A stretch of 64,000 nucleotides of DNA from a bacterium (GTDB lineage: Bacteria > Zixibacteria > MSB-5A5 > GN15 > FEB-12). Each line of letters starts with the position of its first letter. The first letter of the stretch is position 1. The notes under the pieces are model-generated. The model ran no database searches. It was given only the letters and a program-made list of their open reading frames with translations, and was not told where the DNA came from. The DNA is taken from contig JAHLKV010000001.1 of NCBI GenBank assembly GCA_020444475.1, positions 496,001 through 560,000 of the forward strand, read 5' to 3'. Positions 56,201 through 64,000 of the stretch are shown here, in pieces. Both the position numbers and the translations under genes were made by a program.

Positions 56201-56272
56201 CAGCGCAATCACGGCATTATCCTGCGACCAGGCCCGGACCGTCGCAAGCCGATCACGAGCAGCACACCATGA
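53249..56272 (+). CDS. PEP-synthase-like ATP-grasp protein with two receiver-like domains
   Basis: 1007 aa from GTG 53249. Residues 35-170 look like a receiver but have Thr97-Thr98 where the Asp should be. Residues 180-325 are a complete receiver (V-E-D-S 185-188, Asp256, Lys309). Residues about 440-830 are a PPDK_N/PEP-synthase ATP-binding domain (GGKGRGL 444-450, AVRSSSLLED 536-545, AVLQIRPMV). The swivel domain with catalytic His is missing; instead a C-terminal domain has GRWGSSDPWLGIP and GSHFFQN. A phosphotransferase controlled by phosphorylation is likely; the substrate is unknown. It overlaps the next gene by ATGA. Confidence 0.82.
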   Translation: MTHDDLLDFDPSLFERGYGSRFQKFQDLMRHRVHNILLVSSLYDSFILEEDGRLEEGLITEYIDLNLVHMPRMVRASSGARALAMNEQDKRFDLIITTMHLGDMNAPEFVREIRKSGVETPVVLLAYDYKELKELTDRQGRGDFTRAFLWQGDFRILLAIVKCIEDQMNVDADTESVGVQSIIVVEDSIRFYSAYLPMIYTELMHHSQNVLSEGVNLSHRILRMRARPKILLCESYEEAWGYFEKYHDNILGVISDIEFPRCGSPDPEAGIAFARNVRARHPDIPVLLQSQNRDGRRHAEAVGASFVLKNSDTLLHDVREFMVNHLSFGDFVFRSRKGKEVARARDLRSLEECLVAIPDDVLLYHSERNHFSNWLKARTEFWLAHQLRPRQVSDYASADELRADLIHRLKEFRRRQLRGTIVDFDPKTFDTTKSFARVGGGSLGGKGRGLAFVSTLIETYGLANRFAGVEIDVPPSVVIGTDVFDKFIEMNDLRSFAMNTDDDEAIRQRFLSANLPTGVVKALKSFIELIRYPLAVRSSSLLEDSQHQPFAGIYSTYMLPNHGNAAAQRLASLLKAVKLVFASTFSQRAKTYMRATPYRMEEEKMAVIIQRLVGSLHENRFYPDIAGVARSHNYYPSPPMTGDDGIASVALGLGTQIVEGGAAVRFCPRYPRHLIQFSTVQDTLTYSQKNFFALEITDEADGDDPGDDFRLAEFYLSTAEQDGTLLPLASTYSKENDAIYEGLSRPGVRLVSFAPILKNDLFPLPQILQLMLDAGRKSMSAAVEMEFAVNLSVEQGQPKEFAVLQIRPMVVDREWEEVSTEGFHTHELICESPYVLGNGIVADIYDIVFVDSKTFNRSMTKAVAEEISKFNFELTSEDAPYILVGVGRWGSSDPWLGIPVVWEQISGARVIVEAGFDDMQVQPSQGSHFFQNIATMEVGYFTIDGKRGGGFVDWDWLHEQETVKARTFSRHIRCKDPIVVKMDGQRNHGIILRPGPDRRKPITSSTP

Positions 56273-57144
56273 GCGACGACCCTTCAGCCTCGAACCTTCT
56301 CTGTTTTTTCGTCTCGGACCTGCACGGCAAAATTCGTCGCTTCGAGACTCTCCTCACCGCCATCGAGCGGGAACGACCGGCAGCAGTCTTCATCGGCGGT
56401 GACATCCTGCCGCATCCACTGAAAACCGATACACGCTATCGGGACTTCGGACCGGATATTCTCGGTCCCTCGTTCGAGCGGGTTCGTGACGCGATGCGGG
56501 AGATGTACCCGCGCGTCTTCTTGATCCTGGGCAACGATGATCCCCGCAGGGAAGAGCCGTTCTTTGAGGATGGTGACCGGGCCGGTCTCTGGACCTACGC
56601 ACACATGCGGTGTTTCTCGTTCGACAGGTACACGGTGTGCGGGTATGCCTGCGTGCCGCCGACGCCGTTCCAACTCAAGGACTGGGAGTGTTACGATGTC
56701 TCCCGCTATGTCGATCCGGGAGACGTCTCGCCCGAAGAAGGTCGACGAACCGTGCGCGTGTCGACGAACGTGATTCGCTATGCCACGATCCAGAAAGACA
56801 TCGACCAGTTGACGAAGGACTGTGAAGTGGAACGACTGATCTGCCTCTTTCACGCTCCCCCCTATCAGACGAATCTGGACCGGGTGGATCAGGCAGGCAA
56901 GATGGTCGATCATGTGCCGCTGGATGTCAATGTCGGGAGTATCGCCATCAGGCGTTTCATCGAGAAGCGGCAACCGCTTCTGACCCTGCACGGCCACATA
57001 CATGAATCGGCCCGTTTGACCGGAGACTGGCAGGACAGAATCGGGCGCACGGTTTGTCTTTCGGCTGCTCACGATGGACCGGAGCTGGCGCTGGTCCGCT
57101 TCGATCCTTCGCACCCGGAAGGCGCCTCGCGCGAACTGCTATGA
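56269..57144 (+). CDS. Calcineurin-like metallophosphoesterase
   Basis: 291 aa from ATG 56269, overlapping the stop of the preceding gene by 4 bp. All metallophosphoesterase motifs are present: SDLHG at about 14, GGDIL near 43, GNDDPRRE (variant of GNHD) near 89, FHAPPY near 201 and HGHIHE near 245. It is a soluble two-metal phosphatase or phosphodiesterase. Translational coupling to the PPDK_N-like protein suggests the two act on the same phosphorylated compound or protein. Its 3' end overlaps the convergent gene by 6 bp. Confidence 0.88.
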   Translation: MSDDPSASNLLCFFVSDLHGKIRRFETLLTAIERERPAAVFIGGDILPHPLKTDTRYRDFGPDILGPSFERVRDAMREMYPRVFLILGNDDPRREEPFFEDGDRAGLWTYAHMRCFSFDRYTVCGYACVPPTPFQLKDWECYDVSRYVDPGDVSPEEGRRTVRVSTNVIRYATIQKDIDQLTKDCEVERLICLFHAPPYQTNLDRVDQAGKMVDHVPLDVNVGSIAIRRFIEKRQPLLTLHGHIHESARLTGDWQDRIGRTVCLSAAHDGPELALVRFDPSHPEGASRELL

Positions 57145-60100
57145 GGTCGGCGGACTCTCGGCCCGGCCGCCGATCGGCAGTTCACGAGCAGCGTCGGTAA
57201 CGGCGCCGATTTTCACCGCATAGCTTGTCTTCCGCCGAATATCTTCATCGGTCACGATGTGAACATCCAGCAACCCGTCGTGGCGGTACCCCGTCCGAAG
57301 GTAGTTCAACTCGTCGAGACAGAGACTCCAACCACGCAGCCAGTGCTCGAGCTGCTCGCGCTGTTCCTGTGTCCCGACAAAATGCACCAGCAGGTCGATG
57401 TCGCTGCCGGGCCCGGCCGTACCGTTCTTGGTGCTGCCGAAGACGTAAAAGCCCTTTACACCGAACCGTTCCGGATCGATTTGTCGGGCCAGCCGCTCGG
57501 CCATATGCAGCCGCCAGTGCCAGTGGGTGTGAGACGCCATCGGTACCGCACTGCCGTCCGAATCGAGCACAATCGGCCGCTCCGATGACGGCCGGGATAG
57601 CACCCCGACCGCTTCATCCAGGTCAGCGTTCATCAAAATGCGAAGAACGCTGCCGTGAGCGGACTGGGTGACATCAATGACCCGAACCGTGTCCTCGAGG
57701 CCGGAATGTTCCGGCAGCAGGTGTCCCAGGATGTTTGCGGAATGAGTTAGGAAGCGCTCATTGAAAACGTTGCCGCGTTCATCCGGATACAGTGGCAGAT
57801 AGCGAATGCGGGCCTCCACAAGATCCTGGAAGAAGTGGGTCCCGAACGACAAATCGGGCGTATAATTGCCCTGCTTGCGGGCGATCTCGATCAACACGGC
57901 GGTGTTATTGATATCCGAGTAGGTCACATTGACACCCAGCTTGATATCACCCCGACTTCCCCACCGCCCGGGACCCATCAGGATGAACTGCCGTTTCGGA
58001 AGCATCTTATTCAGTTTGGAGACAACCCGGCCCACTTCGCCCAGCAGCTCTCGGTTGGGCAGGGCACTGTATCTCTCCGGATCGACATAAACGATATGAG
58101 AAATATCCGGCACCAGTCCGTTGGATACGAATCGATTGGCGGTGAATATGACACGCTCTTCGGGAAGATCCTTCGGAATCGGCACCGGTGCGCTGTTGTC
58201 GGCATGGCTTTGCGGACGACACTGCAGCAGGTAGAGATCGGACCCATCGTGCGCAAACTCGATATCGACCGGGTTACCCATCTTTTCCTCGAGCGTCTGC
58301 AGGATGGCATGCATCTGCTTGACGAACTTCTTGTTCTCCATCAAGCCCGCGAACGTGACCACGAGGTCGTTTTTGTTCACCTCGGTATCCGCCAGCGACA
58401 GGCGACGGACCTGCTCATTCTCCAGAACCGACACGATCTGGCTGGCCCCGGGAATATGGTCACCCGACTGCGCAAACAGCTCGGCAGCATCGACCGTCTC
58501 GAAGTCGTTGGTCTCAAGGTTGATCACGTCCACCCAGCGGGGCGAATAGCGAAGGATCTCGTCGACCGACACGTTCACCCGAAGGCCCGGCTGACCGGGA
58601 GAGAACATGATCGGATAGTCGTCGCTCAGTCGATCGACCGCCCTGGTGCCGAGGCCGGGTACCATTCGAATCAGTCCGTCTTCGCGCTGAATGCGCGGCG
58701 ACCAGCGAAACTCATTCCGACTGAAAGCGACCCCGGCAAATGACGGCAGGAAGTACTTGCCGATCTTGGTGCCGACCACCTCCTGAATCATAATGCCCAT
58801 CTCCTCGGCGAAATCGAGCAGACCTCGTTCCGAGCGGTATTCGATCGGATCGGGACCGAACATCGAGGCATATACCTCGGCGATGGCATCCTGCAGCGCC
58901 GCCAGCCGATCCTGTTTGGACCCCTGGTTCGCGAGAAAGAGGCTCTTGTATTTTCCCGAAAAGGCAGCGCCAACCCGGTCTTCGAGCACCGAGGAGCTTC
59001 GCACGATCAGCGGGCGCTCACCCATATCGTCGAGAGCGACCGATAATCCCTGGGTCAACTCCGGGGGGAAGCGCGAGTTCTTGCAGGTGTGGACGATATA
59101 CGGATATTCGAATCGGACCTGAGAAATCTCTTTATACTTCTGCTCAACGATCTCATCGAGGTTGTTGTAGTGCATGAAGTTGAGCTGCATATCCGAAGTG
59201 ACATGCCAGGTCTTCGGTGTTTTGACCGTACCCAGGTCCGGATTGTTGAGGGCCTCTCGCTTGAGAATCTGCGAGGCCAGGTACAGACCGGCGCTTTTCC
59301 CCCCCAACCGTCCGTGGCTCTCGGCAGCGAAGATGATGTACTGGAGGAGGTCATAGAAGTCCTTGATGCCGAGATACTCTTTGGCGATCCGGATGTACTG
59401 AAGCTGGTCCGAGAGGAAGCGCCTGATCAGCGAGACCCGCACCCCCGCCCGCGACGGCTTGGACAGCTCGTCCTCCTTGGATGAGATGTGGTGATACCTG
59501 CGAATAGCGTCGGCCACCTCCGGCAGCGACAGGTTCCGCTCGACCGCGCGAACCAGAAAGCCAAGCTTGTCTTCCTGCATCCACTTCTGAATGCGCCCCA
59601 TGATATCTTCATCACTGAGATGCTCGGCGGCGATCCGGAAAGTCTCTTCACCCAACTCCATCGGGAATGAGTACGACCGTTTCTGGTAGGGCCGATTCGA
59701 GTCCGACATCAACTCCTCGGCGTCGCTCTTGCGATACAAATCGGATCTCTCGAGAAGCTCTTCGGCCTCCCTGATACCGCTCCAGCAAAGCTGGTTGAGC
59801 ATCTTGTGCGACATCCGCGTGTAGAGGTTCTTGTCGGTATGAATCAGCAGGTCGAGAATGGTCCGCCAGTCACCGTGGTCTTTCCCCCTGCGGTCCTTCT
59901 TGGCCGCTTCCCATTCGTGGTAGACCTGACGCATGCGAGTGTGATGAATATAGTGCCCGATACGGTCGGCGATCGTCTTGATGAGTCGGGTCTCTTCTTT
60001 CAGAAACGGTCCATCGTCGGCAACCGGCATCTGCTGGGTATAATAGACCCTGATTCGACCGATCGTCTGGTCCTGCGCCACGATGTCGGCCGACTGAAAC

Positions 60101-60342
60101 CACAGCGTCTCAACGAATCCGGGCGAGGCGTATTCCGTACCGTCGATGATGATCTTCGCCTCACAGTGGTCGGGGTACTGCCAGCCGGGAGGAATCGCCG
60201 CGAGGATTCCGTCGATTACATCTTCCAGCCCGATCTTCGGGTTGCCGAGCAGTTCCTCGACTGCATACAGGCAGTTAAGCTCTTTCGCGCGCTCCCGGAG
60301 GGCGGCCAACATTTGATCAAATGATTCCTGGCTGTCATTCAT
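57139..60342 (-). CDS. GAF - PPDK_N-like - nucleotidyltransferase fusion protein
   Basis: 1067 aa. Residues about 10-140 look like a GAF sensor domain. The central ATP-grasp part has GGKSAGL near 350, IVRSSSVLEDRVG near 445 and DIEFAHDGSDLYLLQCRP near 690. The shared C-terminal segment (GPGRWGS, GTHFFQD) is around 775-825. The last 130 residues are a MNT-type nucleotidyltransferase (FGSTKNGTAGPGSDIDLLV). No catalytic swivel His domain is present. It is coupled to the upstream PPDK_N-like gene by ATGA. A signal-responsive nucleotide-using enzyme is suggested; its reaction is unknown. Confidence 0.82.
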   Translation of the reverse strand: MNDSQESFDQMLAALRERAKELNCLYAVEELLGNPKIGLEDVIDGILAAIPPGWQYPDHCEAKIIIDGTEYASPGFVETLWFQSADIVAQDQTIGRIRVYYTQQMPVADDGPFLKEETRLIKTIADRIGHYIHHTRMRQVYHEWEAAKKDRRGKDHGDWRTILDLLIHTDKNLYTRMSHKMLNQLCWSGIREAEELLERSDLYRKSDAEELMSDSNRPYQKRSYSFPMELGEETFRIAAEHLSDEDIMGRIQKWMQEDKLGFLVRAVERNLSLPEVADAIRRYHHISSKEDELSKPSRAGVRVSLIRRFLSDQLQYIRIAKEYLGIKDFYDLLQYIIFAAESHGRLGGKSAGLYLASQILKREALNNPDLGTVKTPKTWHVTSDMQLNFMHYNNLDEIVEQKYKEISQVRFEYPYIVHTCKNSRFPPELTQGLSVALDDMGERPLIVRSSSVLEDRVGAAFSGKYKSLFLANQGSKQDRLAALQDAIAEVYASMFGPDPIEYRSERGLLDFAEEMGIMIQEVVGTKIGKYFLPSFAGVAFSRNEFRWSPRIQREDGLIRMVPGLGTRAVDRLSDDYPIMFSPGQPGLRVNVSVDEILRYSPRWVDVINLETNDFETVDAAELFAQSGDHIPGASQIVSVLENEQVRRLSLADTEVNKNDLVVTFAGLMENKKFVKQMHAILQTLEEKMGNPVDIEFAHDGSDLYLLQCRPQSHADNSAPVPIPKDLPEERVIFTANRFVSNGLVPDISHIVYVDPERYSALPNRELLGEVGRVVSKLNKMLPKRQFILMGPGRWGSRGDIKLGVNVTYSDINNTAVLIEIARKQGNYTPDLSFGTHFFQDLVEARIRYLPLYPDERGNVFNERFLTHSANILGHLLPEHSGLEDTVRVIDVTQSAHGSVLRILMNADLDEAVGVLSRPSSERPIVLDSDGSAVPMASHTHWHWRLHMAERLARQIDPERFGVKGFYVFGSTKNGTAGPGSDIDLLVHFVGTQEQREQLEHWLRGWSLCLDELNYLRTGYRHDGLLDVHIVTDEDIRRKTSYAVKIGAVTDAARELPIGGRAESPPTS

Positions 60343-62090
60343 TTCAGAATCACTCCACGACTGGTACGACCATCAACCTTCACCGTACACGGACGCTGCA
60401 ACCGCACATGGCGCACATGCTCGGTCTCAGCGACCACCGGGCCGGCGTTCAGCAGGTCCCAGTTGACCTGGTGCCGCCCGGCATGATGAATATTGAAATA
60501 GCAGATTTGCAGACTTGTCATATTCTGGAAGAAGTGCGACCCCTGGCTCAGCTCGACGTCCATATCGGGCAGGGTAGCCTCCACCATCACCCGCGCCGTC
60601 GATATCTGCCCCCAGTCAACCGGGATGCCCAGCCACGGGTCGGAGCTGCCGAGCCGCCCGAAAAAGACGAGGATACAGTGGCGTCCTTCTGCCTGTAGGG
60701 CTCGATTGATGAGCGCGATTTCTCCCGCAATCACGCGCGTCTTCTCCTTCGCGAAAACTTCCGGCTTCACATACACTATATCGGTTAAACTGTCGATTGT
60801 GCCATTGCCGAGGACTTTTTCCGAAGCAGCGATTACATTCGGTCCGGCCATGTCTTCGTCGGTCAGCTCAATCGATTCCAGTGACACGACAATCGGTCGC
60901 ACCTGCAGAAAGCCGAATCGCACCGGTTCGCGACGAAGCGGGTCGATCGTGACTGCAAACTCTATCTCGACCTCGGTACCCAGGGATTCTTCCGAGTACT
61001 TCAGCAGGTCTACGACCAGAGCGTTGAGTTTGATATCGTCCATGCGGATGATCGGCGCGAAATTCACGATGCGCGGTCCCGGCCGACTGGTACCGATCAC
61101 CACCCGGTCGTTTTCCGGCTGGTAGGTCGATGCGACATCGCGCAGCGTATCGTCATACTCGGCATCGCTCAATTCCGCCTGCAACAGGTACTCCGTTTCC
61201 GTCATGGGATCGTACGCCGAGGGCTGTCCCATGTTCACCGCCCAGAACTGCTTCTGCGTCTGGTTGAGCAGATCGCGAATCGTCAGCGGGGGATCGGCTT
61301 TCGGAAAGGCCGGCGAGTAGGTCCAGCACCGGGAACCGTCGACAATCGTCTTCCCCAGTCCCAGCGCCAGGCTGACCACCCCCTGCTCCGGTTTCGCCTT
61401 GCCTGATGGATAGAAGTTGTATGACTTCGCCACACCGGAGATAGTCGGATAGAAGCGGTCCTGATAACGCAGTCCCACCACTTCCTGTATCACCACAGCC
61501 ATCTTCTCTTCCTCATGCGCGCGACCTGTCGCCGCCATATAGCCGCGCGCTTCGGCGAAGAAGGTCGATGCGTACACGAACTTGACCGCTTCGATGAGCT
61601 TTCGAAACCGCGTGTCGGCGTCCGGCTGGTTGTTCGGAATCATCTTGGTGGCGTAGATACCGGCGAACGGTTCAAAGGTGGCATCCTCGAGCATTGAGGA
61701 CGACCGCACCGCCAGCGGCGTGGTGGTCTTCTCGACCAGGGCGCGGAGATCGCCGACCAGCTCCGAAGGAAACTCCGCCCGCAGGAAGGCATTGGCGATC
61801 CGATGGTCGGGCTGCTCTTCCCGCACGATCTCCCACAGGTTGTTGCGCTGCATGAAAGCGTCAAACAGCCCGGTCGCCAGCACAGCCAGCGTCGGGACGT
61901 TGATCTCGATCCCCTGCCACCGTCCTTCGGGAAACCGTTCCCGAAGCATCTTCTGTGCATTCGCCAGTCCGGTTGCTTTGCCGCCGATAGCCCCGGCGCC
62001 GATAGCACTCACCGCCTCTTCGCGACCGAACCGGTCGCGGTCGAATGCCGGAATATCGGATGCTTGAAGTGGTTCGCGATCTCGCGCCAT
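60339..62090 (-). CDS. PPDK_N-like ATP-grasp protein, short form
   Basis: 583 aa from ATG 62090 (GGGAGCAG upstream). The longer frame to 62204 would start inside the gdh terminator and is rejected. ATP-grasp motifs: GGKATGLANAQ near 36, AVRSSSMLED near 125 and RFGFLQVRPIV near 400. The C-terminal domain has the same features as the two other paralogues (FFGRLGSSDPWLGIPVDW and QGSHFFQN, near 490-540). It lacks both sensor and transferase extensions, so it may be the minimal form. Translation is coupled to the next gene. Confidence 0.82.
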   Translation of the reverse strand: MARDREPLQASDIPAFDRDRFGREEAVSAIGAGAIGGKATGLANAQKMLRERFPEGRWQGIEINVPTLAVLATGLFDAFMQRNNLWEIVREEQPDHRIANAFLRAEFPSELVGDLRALVEKTTTPLAVRSSSMLEDATFEPFAGIYATKMIPNNQPDADTRFRKLIEAVKFVYASTFFAEARGYMAATGRAHEEEKMAVVIQEVVGLRYQDRFYPTISGVAKSYNFYPSGKAKPEQGVVSLALGLGKTIVDGSRCWTYSPAFPKADPPLTIRDLLNQTQKQFWAVNMGQPSAYDPMTETEYLLQAELSDAEYDDTLRDVASTYQPENDRVVIGTSRPGPRIVNFAPIIRMDDIKLNALVVDLLKYSEESLGTEVEIEFAVTIDPLRREPVRFGFLQVRPIVVSLESIELTDEDMAGPNVIAASEKVLGNGTIDSLTDIVYVKPEVFAKEKTRVIAGEIALINRALQAEGRHCILVFFGRLGSSDPWLGIPVDWGQISTARVMVEATLPDMDVELSQGSHFFQNMTSLQICYFNIHHAGRHQVNWDLLNAGPVVAETEHVRHVRLQRPCTVKVDGRTSRGVILK

Positions 62091-62202
62091 GGGCTGCTCC
62101 CTGTGCTTTGGTCGTTCACCTGCGGATTCTTCGAAGATATAGACGCCGGTACCAAAACCCAACCGAAAACGGGATTGCAGAGCGTGAATCTCCGAGTTCG
62201 GC

Positions 62203-62234
62203 AAAAAAAAACGGCGGCCGATGGTCGGCCGCCG
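62203..62234 (-). terminator. Rho-independent terminator after the second glutamate dehydrogenase gene
   Basis: Minus strand: CGGCGGCCGA and TCGGCCGCCG form a perfect 10-bp stem with a 3-base loop, followed by nine T. It lies 34 bp after the gdh stop. Confidence 0.92.
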
Positions 62235-62267
62235 TACACTATCGATCTACATCACAGTCTCGCAGGA

Positions 62268-63554
62268 TCAAACCCAGCCCCGATCGCGACAGGCGCGCGC
62301 GACCCGGTCGACTGCGATCAGGTAGGCCGCATTGCGCATATTCTGCTTACGCCGCTGCGCCAGATCGCTGACCGCGAGATACGCCGTCGTCATCTTCACA
62401 TCGAGCTTGCCGAGCACTTCGTCTTTTTCCCAGAAGTAGTTCATGTTGCTCTGCACCTGCTCGAAATAGCTGCACGTGACACCACCGGCGTTGCACAGCA
62501 GGTCGGGGATGACGAATACGTTGCGGTCGAACAAAATCTGATCCGCCTCGGGAGTGGTCGGACCGTTAGCACCCTCGGCGATAATCCGCACCTTCGGACT
62601 GATCTTCTTCACCGTGTCACCGGTCACCTGATGTTCCAGCGCGGCCGGGATGAGAATGTCGACTTCCTGAGAAATCCACTCGTCACCGGGCAGGACCTCA
62701 TAGCCGAGATCTTTGGCCTTGCCTTTGTCGATACCGCCGAACCGGTCGGTGATTCCAAGCAGCTCGTCGAGATCGAGACCGGTTTTTTTGCGGAACGCGT
62801 ACGAGGTCTGATCCTTCTGATCCCAGCAGGAGACACAGATCACCGTCCCACCGATCTGCGTCAACAGACGGATGGCATACTGGGAGACGTTGCCGAATCC
62901 CTGCACCGACGCGGTGGTGTCACTGGGCCGAATGCCGAGCTCTTTGAGGGCCTCACGAACCGTGAAGATCACGCCGAAACCGGTCGCTTCGGTGCGACCA
63001 AGCGAGCCGCCCATACCGACCGGCTTGCCGGTGATGAAGCCGGGGGCTTTTTCACCGCTGATTTTCTCGTACTCATCAAGCATCCACAGCATGTGCTGGG
63101 CACTGGTCATGACATCGGGAGCCGGCACATCCTGGTAAGGACCGACATTGCGGGCCAGCTGACGCACCCATCCACGGCAGACACCTTCCTGCTCACGGGC
63201 GCTCAGGTTGTGCGGATCACAGATCACGCCCCCTTTGCCGCCGCCGAGCGGAATGTCGACAGTCGCACACTTCCACGTCATCCACATCGCCAACGCCCGA
63301 ACCGTGTCGAGCGTTTCCTGCGGATGGAAGCGGATACCGCCTTTGGACGGTCCGCGCGAGTCATTGTGCTGAACGCGAAAACCGCGAAACACCTGTACGG
63401 AACCATCGTCCATTCGCACCGGTATCAGGAAGCTGTATTCGCGAACCGGGTTGCGAAGAAACTCGCGAACGGCTGAGTCGAGCTCCAGCATGTGCGCAAT
63501 CTTGTCAAACTGCGACTGCGCCATGTGGAAAGGGTTAAACGACGAAGCACTCAT
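62268..63554 (-). CDS. Glu/Leu/Phe/Val-type dehydrogenase (second glutamate dehydrogenase)
   Basis: 428 aa, of the shorter GDH subfamily (about 410-430 aa) and distinct from GdhA at 51700. The catalytic GGGKGGVICDP is near residue 105 and DVPAPDVMTSAQHMLWMLDEYE near 142. The NAD(P) site is SVQGFGNVSQYAIRLL near 215. It deaminates glutamate or makes it. The promoter (TTGACA 63762-63767, TTATAT 63739-63744) overlaps a TTGTGA-type site. Cofactor preference is not decided from sequence. Confidence 0.93.
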   Translation of the reverse strand: MSASSFNPFHMAQSQFDKIAHMLELDSAVREFLRNPVREYSFLIPVRMDDGSVQVFRGFRVQHNDSRGPSKGGIRFHPQETLDTVRALAMWMTWKCATVDIPLGGGKGGVICDPHNLSAREQEGVCRGWVRQLARNVGPYQDVPAPDVMTSAQHMLWMLDEYEKISGEKAPGFITGKPVGMGGSLGRTEATGFGVIFTVREALKELGIRPSDTTASVQGFGNVSQYAIRLLTQIGGTVICVSCWDQKDQTSYAFRKKTGLDLDELLGITDRFGGIDKGKAKDLGYEVLPGDEWISQEVDILIPAALEHQVTGDTVKKISPKVRIIAEGANGPTTPEADQILFDRNVFVIPDLLCNAGGVTCSYFEQVQSNMNYFWEKDEVLGKLDVKMTTAYLAVSDLAQRRKQNMRNAAYLIAVDRVARACRDRGWV

Positions 63555-63714
63555 GCTGGTACCCCTTGGGTTGTTATACCACGAATGTGAGCCACTGGTC
63601 TTTCGACCGTATCACCACGAAAGCCGGCGCCTGTCTCGGGAGCATATAATCGGTCGACCCGTACCTGCCTCTCCACGGGGCCGAACCGGACCGACAACAA
63701 AGCCGGATCTTTCT

Positions 63715-63767
63715 TTGTTACAAATTTCACAAAGTCGGATATAATACAGGACTGCCGATTCTGTCAA
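63715..63767 (-). promoter_or_regulatory. Promoter of the second glutamate dehydrogenase with a TTGTGA site
   Basis: Minus strand: TTGACA (63762-63767), a 17-bp spacer and TTATAT (63739-63744). The 18-bp site TTGTGAAATTTGTAACAA (63715-63732) begins 6 bp after the -10 box, over the expected start, which suits repression. It is identical to the site at 49646-49663. Confidence 0.65.
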
Positions 63768-63837
63768 GCCTAACCGTACGCTTCGCCCCGAAAAACGTCG
63801 ATTTTTGTGCGGCGACTAAACAGACCGGGAAGCCGGG

Positions 63838-64000
63838 CTATCCCACGATATTCCGGCCGCCGTCCACCGTAATGAACTGGCCGCAAATCATATCGGCTTC
63901 GTTGGAGCAAAGAAACGCCACTACCCGTGCGATATCGTCGCCGTCGACAATCCGCCCCTTGGGGGTATGTCGCGAGGCGTGCTGAATAACCTGATTGGCC
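63838..64000 (-). CDS. Short-chain dehydrogenase/reductase, C-terminal part
   Basis: Hand-translated from the minus strand; the gene continues beyond the right edge. The visible 53 residues end ...ADMICGQFITVDGGRNIVG, the typical end of SDR proteins such as FabG-like reductases, with the preceding RIVDGDDIARVVAFLCS segment also family-typical. The substrate cannot be told from this piece. Stop TAG at 63838-63840. Confidence 0.88.
   Translation of the reverse strand, partial: ANQVIQHASRHTPKGRIVDGDDIARVVAFLCSNEADMICGQFITVDGGRNIVG

Noticed and set aside
62091..62204. Extended N-terminus of the short PPDK_N-like protein
   Set aside because: It would begin inside the gdh terminator; ATG 62090 has its own ribosome-binding site.

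Overview
This window is a GC-rich bacterial chromosome segment that carries almost the whole dissimilatory sulfate-respiration machinery. It encodes ATP sulfurylase, APS reductase, the Qmo complex, DsrAB with DsrD, DsrC, DsrN and DsrL, and the DsrMKJOP membrane complex. The presence of DsrD and QmoABC, and the absence of DsrEFH, point to the reductive direction (sulfate or sulfite reduction). No rRNA, tRNA, IS element, phage or CRISPR array was found. The organism cannot be named from this sequence. The gene order (qmoC split from qmoAB, DsrL inside a reductive dsr cluster, siroheme genes at the operon tail) does not look like a classical Desulfovibrio-type genome. An uncultivated lineage is my inference.

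Layout from left to right. (1) 1-1163: the start of a BadF/BcrA-type dehydratase-activase on the minus strand. (2) 1563-8088: an Rrf2 regulator followed by sufC-sufB-sufD-Rieske-sufS-sufU-sufT-like, an Fe-S cluster assembly operon that fits the very high Fe-S demand of the rest of the window. (3) 8279-12498: a MacAB-like efflux operon (adaptor, ATPase, two permeases). (4) 12750-18822: accessory genes, including a TauE/SafE-type exporter, a cytidylate-kinase-like membrane protein, a ZIP metal transporter, a HEAT-like protein, a YkgJ cysteine-cluster protein and a small zinc-ribbon protein. (5) 19023-22682: sat-aprB-aprA on the minus strand, with qmoC, a YeiH-family transporter and a small membrane protein diverging from it (23381-26324). 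(6) 26410-45578: one co-oriented minus-strand array, dsrA-dsrB-dsrD-dsrN-dsrL-dsrC-rsbRD-like-dsrMKJOP-CoA-disulfide reductase/rhodanese-hemA-met8-hemC-cobA/hemD-hemB, so the enzyme and its siroheme cofactor pathway sit together. (7) 46028-49574: qmoA-qmoB. (8) 49992-63554: a peptidoglycan amidase-like protein, a LuxR-type regulator with a degenerate receiver, two different glutamate dehydrogenases, and between them three large PEP-synthase-like ATP-grasp proteins with unusual partner domains plus a phosphoesterase. (9) 63838-64000: the end of an SDR gene.

The most useful regulatory observation is an 18-bp CRP/FNR-type motif, TTGTGA-N6-TCACAA-like. It recurs in front of sat, qmoC, qmoA and dsrA, usually a few bases upstream of a TTGACA/TTGACG -35 box, and in variant form next to both glutamate dehydrogenase genes and the BadF-type gene. 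This suggests one regulator controls sulfate respiration and linked metabolism although its target genes lie in at least four transcription units. The most novel protein-level observation is the trio of PPDK_N-like proteins. They lack the phosphohistidine swivel domain and share a different C-terminal domain with RWGS-like and SHFFQ-like motifs.
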